Source: Roseibium polysiphoniae | GTDB taxonomy: Bacteria; Pseudomonadota; Alphaproteobacteria; Rhizobiales; Stappiaceae | DNA length: 64,000 nucleotides | NCBI RefSeq assembly: GCF_014842925.1 | Contig: NZ_JACYXJ010000001.1 | Location: 558,001-622,000, forward strand | Reading direction: 5' to 3' | Part shown: positions 1 through 7,891 of the stretch, in pieces | How positions within the stretch are numbered: position 1 is the stretch's first letter | Layout of the letters: each line of letters starts with the position of its first letter | Translations under genes and position numbers: made by a program | Notes under the pieces: generated by a model | Told to the model about the DNA's origin: nothing | The model's input: only the letters and a program-made list of their open reading frames with translations | The model's database searches: none

Positions 1-1423
1 CGTCAGCAAGCCACTGCTCATAGGAATTGTTGTCGGCAATCGACGACCTGTAAAATGCGCTTTCAAAGTTGCGCTGCGTGTGCTCGGCGCCGAGAAAATG
101 CCCTCCCGGGCCCACTTCCTCGAGCGCATCCATGGCCATGGCTTCATCTGAAAGGTCGATGCCTCTTGCCAGAACATGCATCATGCCGAGCTGGTCCGCA
201 TCAAGAATGAATTTCTCGTAGGAAGAACACAGTCCACCCTCGAGCCAGCCAGCCGAATGGAGGCAGAAATTGACGCCTGCCTGAACGGTGGCCGTAATTG
301 TGTGAGCCGATTCCTGCGCGGCCTGTGCATCGGGCAACTTGGAGGCGGTGAAAGATCCTCCTGAGCGGTAGGGCAGGCCCATTCGCCTTGCGAGCTTGGC
401 GGCGCCATTCAGCAGCAATGTGCCTTCCGGGCTGCCGAATGTCGGTGCGCCGGACTGCATGGAGATGGAACTTACAAAGGCACCGAAGACCACCGGTGCA
501 CCTGGACGCAAAAGCTGTGTCAGAGCGCAGCCGGCGAGTGCTTCCGCCAAAACCTGCGAAAGGGTCCCTGCGACCGTGACGGGGCTCATGGCGCCGGCAA
601 GGATGAAGGGCGAAACGATGCAGGCTTGATTGGCGCGCGCGTAGACCTTCAGGGCGCCAAGCATTGTGCCGTCGAAAACCAGGGGAGAATTGGCGTTGAT
701 CAGCTGGATCATCACGCAATTCTGGTCGACGAAATCTTCGCCAAAGGCGATCTGCGCCATCTTGACCGAATCTTCCGCCCGCTCCGGTGCGGTCACCGAC
801 CCCATGAACGGTTTGTCCGAATATTTGAGATGGCTGTAGACCATGTCGAAATGGCGCTTGTTGACCGGCAGATCAACAGGCTCGCAAACGGTGCCGCCAG
901 AGTGGTGGAGGAACGGCGAGATATAGGCCAGCTTCACAAAATTGCGGAAGTCTTCAATCGTCCCGTAGCGGCGCCCCTGGTCCAGGTCCGTGACGAAGGG
1001 GGGGCCGTAGACCGGTGCAAACACGGTATTGTTGCCGCCGATCTCAACATTTCGCGCCGGATTTCGTGCGTGCTGGGTAAACTGGGCGGGAGCTGTCTTG
1101 ACCAGTTCCTGCAGCATTCCCTTGGGAAAACGCACTCGTTCGCCGGAAACCTCTGCGCCCGCTTCTTTCCAGATCTGGAGAACTTCGGGGTCGTCCCGGA
1201 ACTCCAGGCCGATTTCCGCAAGGATGCGATCGGTTTGTGCTTCGATCTTTTCGCAGCCTTCATCGCTCAGGTAATCGAGAACCGGAATGTTTCGGCTGAG
1301 ATAGGGAGCAAAGATCTGGCCCGAGCCCGACTGGCGGCGTTCCTTGCGCGCTGATCGCCCTCTGCGGCCCGAAGCACGAGGCGCGGCGCTTGCGGAAAGG
1401 CTTGGATCGGCCTGGTCGGTCAT
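1..1423 (-). CDS. MttB-family corrinoid-dependent amine methyltransferase, C-terminus outside the window
   Basis: The minus strand reads without a stop from an ATG at 1423 to the window edge (474 codons; the family is usually near 500). An AG-rich ribosome site (GAGGGAG) lies 7-8 bases upstream. The core after residue 38 matches the trimethylamine methyltransferase family, which moves a methyl group from a methylated amine to a Co(I) corrinoid protein in the cytoplasm. There is no in-frame amber codon, so this is a non-pyrrolysine member, like the glycine betaine enzyme MtgB; the substrate cannot be read from sequence. Residues 1-38 are a disordered Arg/Ser/Gly-rich extension containing ERRQS. 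The cognate corrinoid protein is probably the one at 13264-13965, in a separate operon. Family is sure, substrate inferred. Confidence 0.9.
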   Translation of the reverse strand, partial: MTDQADPSLSASAAPRASGRRGRSARKERRQSGSGQIFAPYLSRNIPVLDYLSDEGCEKIEAQTDRILAEIGLEFRDDPEVLQIWKEAGAEVSGERVRFPKGMLQELVKTAPAQFTQHARNPARNVEIGGNNTVFAPVYGPPFVTDLDQGRRYGTIEDFRNFVKLAYISPFLHHSGGTVCEPVDLPVNKRHFDMVYSHLKYSDKPFMGSVTAPERAEDSVKMAQIAFGEDFVDQNCVMIQLINANSPLVFDGTMLGALKVYARANQACIVSPFILAGAMSPVTVAGTLSQVLAEALAGCALTQLLRPGAPVVFGAFVSSISMQSGAPTFGSPEGTLLLNGAAKLARRMGLPYRSGGSFTASKLPDAQAAQESAHTITATVQAGVNFCLHSAGWLEGGLCSSYEKFILDADQLGMMHVLARGIDLSDEAMAMDALEEVGPGGHFLGAEHTQRNFESAFYRSSIADNNSYEQWLAD

Positions 1424-1731
1424 GTGGGGCTCCCTCGGCATCTTGATCGCGCTTGTCGCACTTGTTCATGGTTATCCTGACGCGGACTGACCAAATGCCG
1501 AAGCTTTGTTCCGTCCTTTCCTACTCCAAAAGCGGCATGGTTCAAATGTCCGCGGGGCAGGAAGTGTCTGGAACCCAGGGTCAGGCGTGAAAACGGCAAT
1601 GGCGGCTTAAGAACAGCGCATGTCGGTCCGGGGCAAATTCAGGTCTCTCCGAGTGCCTAATTTGATCGCTCAACGGAGACCTGTCGCTCGGCAGCAGCTG
1701 CTTGCCCGAGAACATGCAAAAGGATTGAAAA
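1424..1731. promoter_or_regulatory. Divergent intergenic region between the MttB-family gene and the FAD/GcvT gene
   Basis: This 308-base stretch must hold both promoters. I see no convincing gene in it. The minus strand carries CAAGTGCGAC at 1464-1455, which recurs with one change at 14061-14052 upstream of the corrinoid operon and is a candidate operator. The plus-strand gene has an AAAGGA ribosome site just before its ATG at 1732. I found no cobalamin-riboswitch B12 box and no glycine-riboswitch pattern by eye. Confidence 0.4.
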
Positions 1732-4293
1732 ATGTCAGCATTTCCTGACAGGGCAAAAGTCGTCATCGTCGGTCTTGGTGGCATCGTCGGCGCGTCCGTC
1801 GCACACCATCTGATCGAACGCGGTTGGGATGACATCGTCGGCATCGATAAGTCCGGCATCCCGACTGACATCGGCTCGACGGCCCACGCCTCAGACTTTT
1901 GCTACACGACAAGCCATGACTATCTCTCCGTCTGGACAACGCAGTACTCCATCGATTTCTTCGAAAAAATGGGACACTACGCACGCGTTGGCGGTCTCGA
2001 AGTGGCGCGCACGGGCGATGACGCCTGGATGGAAGAGATCAAGCGCAAGGTGACGTCCGGCAGGGCATTCGGCACCAACGTCCGTCTCGTTGATCCGGCC
2101 GAGATCAAGGCGATGTTCCCCTTGATCGAGGAAGACCAGGTTCAGGGCGGCATGTTCGATCCGGATGCGGGTCTTGTTGTTCCGCGCTCGCAGACCGTTG
2201 CGGGCAAGCTGGTGGACGAAGGCGAAAAAACCGGCAAGCTGAAAGCCTTTGCGAACACGCCCGCACAATCCCTCTTGGTCGAGGACGGTCGGATCAAGGG
2301 CGTGGTGACCCATCGCGGCACCATTATGGCCGATCACGTCATCGTCTGTGCCGGCCTATGGGGCCGCATGATTGCCGATATGGTCGGAGAGGACCTACCG
2401 GTGATGCCGGTCGACCACCCACTGACCTTCTTTGGTCCCTACAACGAGTTTGAAGGCACCGGCAAGGATATCGGTTATCCGTTGCTGCGCGACCAGGGCA
2501 ACTCGGCCTATATGCGCGACACGGGCGACCCGAAGACGACCGAAGGCGGTCAGATCGAGTGGGGCTACTACGAGCCGACCAATCCACGCATGTGTCATCC
2601 TCGCGATCTCCAGTCCAAGGAAGAAGCGCGCTTGTCGCCGTCGCAGCGGGACCTGGAAATGGAACAGGTGATCGAGCCACTAGAGCGCGCCATGGAATTG
2701 ACGCCTGTCCTTGCCGAGCTGGGATATAATGAAAGCCATTCCTTCAATGGCCTGCTCCAGGTCTCTGCGGCGGGCGGTCCATCTTGCGGCGAGAGCCAGA
2801 AGGTGCGCGGGCTTTGGTATTGTGTTGCGATCTGGGTCAAGGACGGACCTGGATACGGCAAGCTGATCGCGGACTGGATCACTGACGGCCGCACCGAAAT
2901 CGATCACGCGACGATCGACTATTCGCGCTTCTATGGTCACCAGCTGACAGAGAGCTATATCGAGGACCGCTGTTACGAAGCCGCGCAGAAGATCTACTTC
3001 CCGGCGATCCACCCGCGTGAGCCCTATGCGAAGAGCCGCAACATCAAGCGCTCGCCTTTCTATGAGCGCGAGAAGGAACTCGGCGGCTATTTCATGGAAC
3101 TTGGCGGCTGGGAGCGAGCACATGGCTACGCGGCCAACGAACACCTTCTTGAAAAGTATGGCGACAAGGTTCCTGTTCGACAAAATGAATGGGACAGCCG
3201 CCATTTCTGGCGTGTTTCAAATGCCGAGCATCTGGCCCTGAGTGAAGACTGCGGCCTCATCAACCTGTCGCATTTCTACATGTTCGACGTCGAAGGCCCG
3301 GATCATGTCGAGCTGATGGAATGGCTCTGCGCCGCCAAGATCGGCGGGGACGGCAACATCGGCAAGGGGATCTACACCCACTTCCTTGATGATGAGGGCA
3401 TGGTCCGTGCCGATCTGACCGTGATCCGGATGGAGGATCGCTGCCGCGTTATTGATGGTGCTGATGCGGGCCCGCGTGACTACCACTATGCAAAGCGTGT
3501 CGCGGCCGACAAGGGCTTCGATGTCACGGTAACCGATGTGAACGAGCAGTTCACCACCATCGGCATTTGGGGTCCGAACGCCCGCGAAAAACTGAAAAAG
3601 GCGGTTGCCGACCCGGCTCAGCTCGATCCGGAAAACTTCCCCTTCGCCGCGATCCGCCAGATCGAGATTGCCGGCAAGCTAGTGACGGCGCTCCGGCTCT
3701 CCTATGTTGGTGAGCAGGGTTGGGAACTTCACATGAAGTATGAAGATGGCCTGGCTGTCTGGGATGCCCTGCGCGCGCTGGGCATCATGGCTGTCGGTGT
3801 CGAAACCTATGCCAACTCCAGGCGTATGGAAAAGAGCCTGCGTCTGCAAAACGCCGATCTGCTGACGCAATACAATCTGATGGAAAGCGATCTGGCCCGT
3901 CCTAAAGTCAAGGCGGCTGATTTTCGAGGCAAGGCCAAACACGTCGAGTATAAGGCGCGTGAGCATCAGCCGGCCATGCTTTGTACCCTGGTCATGAGCG
4001 AAAACACCGACGCCAGCGGTGTTCAGCGCTACCCGGTCGGGGCCATGCCGGTCATGGCGCCAGGAACCGGGAAAGCCCTGGTCGACGAGCTGGGGCGCCT
4101 GTCTTACACCACCTCCGTTGCCTACGGGCCGACCATCGGCAAGAACATCGCGCTTGCCTATCTGCCCTATGACTATTGCCAGGTAGGCCGGAAGCTGGAG
4201 GTCGAGTATTTCTCGGAGACGTATCCGGTCGAAGTGGTCGCCGTCGGCTACAAGCCGCTCTATGATCCGGAGAACCTGAAGCCGCGCAGCTAG
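1732..4293 (+). CDS. Dimethylglycine/sarcosine dehydrogenase-like FAD oxidoreductase with C-terminal GcvT domain
   Basis: The 853-residue protein has an N-terminal DAO-type FAD domain (about 8-390) with a GLGGIVG dinucleotide motif at 14-20, a linker domain, and a C-terminal aminomethyltransferase (GcvT) half (about 450-850). The GSTAHA string puts His52 where dimethylglycine dehydrogenases attach FAD covalently. Such enzymes oxidise an N-methyl group and pass the C1 unit to tetrahydrofolate bound by the GcvT half. Between a betaine methyltransferase family gene and a betaine-homocysteine methyltransferase, dimethylglycine is the likely substrate; sarcosine or another methylamine is possible. 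The ATG follows an AAAGGA ribosome site. The next gene starts 121 bases downstream, probably in the same transcript. Confidence 0.82.
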   Translation: MSAFPDRAKVVIVGLGGIVGASVAHHLIERGWDDIVGIDKSGIPTDIGSTAHASDFCYTTSHDYLSVWTTQYSIDFFEKMGHYARVGGLEVARTGDDAWMEEIKRKVTSGRAFGTNVRLVDPAEIKAMFPLIEEDQVQGGMFDPDAGLVVPRSQTVAGKLVDEGEKTGKLKAFANTPAQSLLVEDGRIKGVVTHRGTIMADHVIVCAGLWGRMIADMVGEDLPVMPVDHPLTFFGPYNEFEGTGKDIGYPLLRDQGNSAYMRDTGDPKTTEGGQIEWGYYEPTNPRMCHPRDLQSKEEARLSPSQRDLEMEQVIEPLERAMELTPVLAELGYNESHSFNGLLQVSAAGGPSCGESQKVRGLWYCVAIWVKDGPGYGKLIADWITDGRTEIDHATIDYSRFYGHQLTESYIEDRCYEAAQKIYFPAIHPREPYAKSRNIKRSPFYEREKELGGYFMELGGWERAHGYAANEHLLEKYGDKVPVRQNEWDSRHFWRVSNAEHLALSEDCGLINLSHFYMFDVEGPDHVELMEWLCAAKIGGDGNIGKGIYTHFLDDEGMVRADLTVIRMEDRCRVIDGADAGPRDYHYAKRVAADKGFDVTVTDVNEQFTTIGIWGPNAREKLKKAVADPAQLDPENFPFAAIRQIEIAGKLVTALRLSYVGEQGWELHMKYEDGLAVWDALRALGIMAVGVETYANSRRMEKSLRLQNADLLTQYNLMESDLARPKVKAADFRGKAKHVEYKAREHQPAMLCTLVMSENTDASGVQRYPVGAMPVMAPGTGKALVDELGRLSYTTSVAYGPTIGKNIALAYLPYDYCQVGRKLEVEYFSETYPVEVVAVGYKPLYDPENLKPRS

Positions 4294-4414
4294 GCCTGAG
4301 TGGCGGGGCGAGATCAGGGCTGGTTTGGTCGGTTTGACTAGATCGAGTCACCGGTATTGCTTCCTTGCTCAAGCTCTGGCCGACTGATGCAAAAAGATAA
4401 AGAGAGACACTCAA

Positions 4415-5419
4415 ATGTCCAAACTGGAAGAGCATCTGGCAGAGAAGGGCATTCTTCTTGCCGACGGCGCCACCGGCACGACGTTGTTCGACATGGGGCT
4501 TCAATCCGGCGATGCGCCCGAGCTCTGGAATGTGGACGAGCCCGACAAGATCCGGGCAATGCACAAGGGTTTTCTGGACGCTGGTGCGGATATCATCCTG
4601 ACCAACACCTTTGGTGGCAACAAGCACCGGCTCAAGCTCAGCAACGACGCCCACCGGGTGCGTGAGTTGAACGCAGCCGGCGTTGACCGTGCCCGTGAAG
4701 CGGCGGCTGAGACTGGACGAGAAGTGTTGATCGGCGGATCGGTCGGACCGACCGGCGAGCTGTTTCAGCCGCTCGGAGCCCTGACGTACGAAGAAGCGGT
4801 AGAGGCCTTTTCCGAGCAGATGGAAGCATTGGTCGAGGCGGGGGTTGATGTCTTGTGGGTCGAGACCATGTCGGCGGCGGAAGAAATGAAAGCCGCCAGC
4901 GAAGCGGCGAAAGACAAGGGCGTGCCACTTATTCTTACGGCAAGCTTCGACACAGCCGGACGGACCATGATGGGTCTGCCACCCAAGGGCCTGAACGATC
5001 TGCGCGCGGAGTTCTCCTGCACGCCTGTCGCCATCGGATCGAATTGCGGCGTTGGCGCTTCCGACCTTCTGGCGGCGATCCTGGAGATTACAGAAGCCGA
5101 TCCGGAGGCGATCGTGGTTGCCAAGGGAAACTGCGGCATTCCGCAGATCAGCGGCAAGGATCTGATCTATTCGGGAACGCCTGACTTGATGGCAGATTAT
5201 GCGCGCCTTGCCGTTGATGCGGGCGCGCGGATCATCGGCGGCTGCTGTGGCACCTCCGCGTCGCATCTTGCAGCGATGCGCGGCGCGCTGGACAGCCATG
5301 AGAAGACAGATCGTCCCTCTGTGGAAGATGTCATCGAGCGCATTGGCCCGTTGGTGTCACCGCCGAACAAGGCGGCCGAAAGCGGTGAATCTCCGCGCCG
5401 GAACCGCCGGCGGGGCTAA
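4415..5419 (+). CDS. bmt: Betaine-homocysteine S-methyltransferase-like protein
   Basis: The 334-residue single-domain protein has the homocysteine S-methyltransferase fold. The zinc ligands are present: Cys211 in GSNCG, and Cys277 and Cys278 in GGCCG. The N-terminal LADGATGT motif is also typical. It would move a methyl group from glycine betaine to homocysteine, giving methionine and dimethylglycine, which is the expected substrate of the gene just upstream. The last ten residues (ESPRRNRRRG) form a basic tail, like those on other methyl-transfer proteins here. S-methylmethionine or dimethylsulfoniopropionate cannot be excluded as methyl donor. The upstream gap has AAAGAGAGA-type purines before the ATG and no riboswitch that I recognise. 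Confidence 0.85.
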   Translation: MSKLEEHLAEKGILLADGATGTTLFDMGLQSGDAPELWNVDEPDKIRAMHKGFLDAGADIILTNTFGGNKHRLKLSNDAHRVRELNAAGVDRAREAAAETGREVLIGGSVGPTGELFQPLGALTYEEAVEAFSEQMEALVEAGVDVLWVETMSAAEEMKAASEAAKDKGVPLILTASFDTAGRTMMGLPPKGLNDLRAEFSCTPVAIGSNCGVGASDLLAAILEITEADPEAIVVAKGNCGIPQISGKDLIYSGTPDLMADYARLAVDAGARIIGGCCGTSASHLAAMRGALDSHEKTDRPSVEDVIERIGPLVSPPNKAAESGESPRRNRRRG

Positions 5420-5524
5420 CTCTTTCTGCGTCCGGCTTTTGGCTGAAACCGCCAATTTGAGCAGGTGGAGTGCGATCTTTAGGCAGGTCTTAAAGGATCG
5501 AGCCTAGGGAGCTGTGCCAAATTG

Positions 5525-6367
5525 ATGTACCCTGTTCCCATGGGATACATCCGTGCGTTGAAGCCGGCTGCCGGCGTCATAATCGCTGCTCTTCTTTTTG
5601 CGTGCCTCCCGCTGAAGGCGCAGGAGCGCATCGATGTCGCATTGGTTTTGGCCGTCGACGTCTCTCGCTCGATGTCTTACGAAGAACTGCGCATTCAGCG
5701 GCAAGGCTATGCATCGGCCATTTCCAGCCCGGAGGTCATCAGGGCCATCGGCCAGGGAGCCTATCGGCGGATCGCCATCACGATGTTCGAATGGGCGGGC
5801 AATTTTCATTCCCGCGAAATCCTCGGCTGGACACTTGTTGAAAGCCCGGCTGATGCGGCGGCGATCGCAGCGCAGCTGTTGGAAGGCAACAGCGTAGGCG
5901 CGCGGCGAACATCGATTTCCGGCGCCATCCAGCACGGCACCAGCCTTTTCGACAGTTTGCCCTATCTGGCGGATCGGCATGTGATCGACATCTCGGGCGA
6001 CGGTCCGAACAATCAGGGGCTTCCGGTGACCGAGGCGCGCGACGAGGCGCTGAAGCAGGGCATTACGATCAATGGCCTACCGATGATGACACGCGGTGGG
6101 TTGGGGTCGCAGTTCAACATCGATGATCTCGACGAGTATTACCGGCGTTGTGTTATCGGCGGTCCGGGCAGCTTTGTGGTCCCGGTGAACGCCTGGGATC
6201 AATTTGCTGAAGCTGTGCGGCGCAAGCTGGTCCTGGAGATCGGGTACGACCTGTCGGTGCCACGCGTCTGGCGCGCCCAGCTCTTGTTTCAAAAGCCCTA
6301 TGACTGCCTGATCGGCGAAAAGATCAGGCAGCAACGCATGTGGCAATACGACGATTTCGATCGGTGA
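5525..6367 (+). CDS. DUF1194 protein, secreted von Willebrand factor A domain
   Basis: The protein of about 280 residues starts with a signal peptide (basic start, hydrophobic stretch, cleavage near LKAQE), so it is exported. The rest is a VWA domain whose metal-ion-dependent adhesion motif is visible as DVSRS, with ISGDGPNN further on. DUF1194 proteins of this size are common in alphaproteobacteria; their role is unknown, and metal-dependent protein binding in the periplasm is inferred only from the VWA fold. The start is uncertain: a GGGAG ribosome site at 5507-5511 suits TTG 5522 or ATG 5525, while ATG 5540 gives a more usual signal peptide. No functional tie to the betaine genes is evident. 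Confidence 0.8.
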   Translation: MYPVPMGYIRALKPAAGVIIAALLFACLPLKAQERIDVALVLAVDVSRSMSYEELRIQRQGYASAISSPEVIRAIGQGAYRRIAITMFEWAGNFHSREILGWTLVESPADAAAIAAQLLEGNSVGARRTSISGAIQHGTSLFDSLPYLADRHVIDISGDGPNNQGLPVTEARDEALKQGITINGLPMMTRGGLGSQFNIDDLDEYYRRCVIGGPGSFVVPVNAWDQFAEAVRRKLVLEIGYDLSVPRVWRAQLLFQKPYDCLIGEKIRQQRMWQYDDFDR

Positions 6368-6525
6368 ATGCGTATAGAAGAAAAACAGGCACTTGGTGCA
6401 AGTGAAAGTCGCCAGAAATGACAGGTGCAAATTTTCGTTTGTTGAATCTGTTACATAGTTCTTCTAGGACCCTCTGAGAAAAACAGTGTTTTTCGATATA
6501 CCGCGGACGCGAAAAGCGCGGTGTC

Positions 6526-7881
6526 ATGGGGGATTGTTTGCGTATTTTCGGAGTTATACTCATAGCTGCGGCCACGCTTTGGCCTGTCTATTGGTTTGCG
6601 GGGCTTGCTGGCCAGCATGACGCCGGCGCGTCATTCAGTCAGTATCTGGGGTCAGCATCTTTGATCCTAATGGGCATCAACCAGTTTCTTGCGACCCGGA
6701 TCAAAGGTTTGGAGACGTTTTTCGGCAGCCTGGACCGGATTTATGTGCTGCACAAATGGATCGCCGTGATCGCGATTGCTGCTCTTGGACTGCATGACAT
6801 CATTGATGCTGAAATGGACGGTATTCGTGGTGAGGCGTTGTCCGGCATAGCCGAAGACATTGGCGAGGTGAGTCTCTACGGCCTGTTGATCCTTGGCTTC
6901 GCCTCCGTCATCACCTTCATTCCCTATCATCTGTGGAAATGGACGCATCGATTTATCGGTGTCTTCTTTGCCATGGGCGCTTTCCATTTCTTCTTTATCG
7001 AAAAGCCCTTCCAGAACGCCGAGCCGCTCGGTCTTTATGTGTCTGCATTCTGTCTGCTGGGCCTGGCGAGCTACCTCTACATGATCCTGCTGCGGCCGAT
7101 GCTGCCCGTCGGTCATGCTTACGTGGTCAAGGCGATCAGGCATGTGGGGACGGTGACCGAAATCACGCTGACGCCCAAGGGCAGGGGAATGCGTCACAAG
7201 GCCGGCCAGTTTGCATTCCTGCAGCTCGCGCAGTCAGGTCTTAGTGAGGAGCATCCTTTCACCTTGAGCAGTGCTCCTGCCGAAGACGGCTCCTTGCGCT
7301 TTTCCATCAAGGATCTGGGAGATTTCACCCGGCGGCTTGGCCAAAACCTGGATGAGGGCGGGGACGCTACTGTGACCGGTCCTTTCGGTCATTTCACCTT
7401 GCCATCAGGCCGCGACCCGCAGGTTTGGATCGGCGCAGGTATAGGCGTTACTCCGTTTATTGCCTTTGCCGAAAGCCTGAAGACGCGTGAGAGCGGGCCG
7501 GTCACGCTCTACTACTGCGTCCGCGAAGAGTCAGACGCCTTCTTTGCAGAGGAATTCAGGCAGCTTGCAGCCGATGTTCCAGCGTTTGAGCTGGTCCTGC
7601 TTTCTTCGGCAAATGGCGAGCGGCTGACACCAGACATCATTGCCGCTAAAGCGGCTGCGGATCTCGGGCGCACGCATGTCTATTTCTGTGGTCCGAAAGC
7701 CATGCGATCAGCTTTGAGGACAGAACTTATCTCCAAGGGGTTGCGCGGATCCCGCTTCCATTTCGAGGAGTTCGAGATGCGGTCCGGCATCGGCCTACGC
7801 AAACTCGCGAACTGGCTGTTGGACCGTGGTCTTTCGGAGCTTGCACGCCGTAGGGAGCAGCGGACCCAACCTGGCGAATAA
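6526..7881 (+). CDS. Ferric reductase-like membrane oxidoreductase with FAD and NAD(P) domains
   Basis: The N-terminal 200 residues hold about six hydrophobic segments. Two histidine pairs (His76/His90 and His141/His154) are spaced as for two b-type hemes across the membrane. The C-terminal half is a ferredoxin-reductase module: flavin site HPFTLSS near residue 240, nucleotide-binding GAGIGVTPF near 305, and CGPKAM near 390. No iron-sulfur domain is present. The family moves electrons from cytosolic NAD(P)H across or into the membrane, often to reduce ferric iron. The gene ends 10 bases from the convergent corrinoid-activator gene, so a role in supplying low-potential electrons is conceivable but unsupported. 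A short inverted repeat (AAAAAC-AGT-GTTTTT) lies about 35 bases before the start. Confidence 0.78.
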   Translation: MGDCLRIFGVILIAAATLWPVYWFAGLAGQHDAGASFSQYLGSASLILMGINQFLATRIKGLETFFGSLDRIYVLHKWIAVIAIAALGLHDIIDAEMDGIRGEALSGIAEDIGEVSLYGLLILGFASVITFIPYHLWKWTHRFIGVFFAMGAFHFFFIEKPFQNAEPLGLYVSAFCLLGLASYLYMILLRPMLPVGHAYVVKAIRHVGTVTEITLTPKGRGMRHKAGQFAFLQLAQSGLSEEHPFTLSSAPAEDGSLRFSIKDLGDFTRRLGQNLDEGGDATVTGPFGHFTLPSGRDPQVWIGAGIGVTPFIAFAESLKTRESGPVTLYYCVREESDAFFAEEFRQLAADVPAFELVLLSSANGERLTPDIIAAKAAADLGRTHVYFCGPKAMRSALRTELISKGLRGSRFHFEEFEMRSGIGLRKLANWLLDRGLSELARRREQRTQPGE

Positions 7882-7891
7882 CAGCGACCAG

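Noticed and set aside
626..1354. 242-codon open frame on the plus strand at the left edge
   Set aside because: It is antisense to the MttB-family gene, which reads cleanly with family motifs on the minus strand.
1..1423. Pyrrolysine-containing trimethylamine methyltransferase
   Set aside because: No in-frame TAG was found in the 474 codons visible, so the gene reads as a non-pyrrolysine member.
4052..5299. 415-codon open frame on the minus strand
   Set aside because: It is a shadow of the FAD/GcvT and Bmt genes, both of which have clear motifs; the minus-strand product has the Arg/Ser/His composition of high-GC antisense frames.
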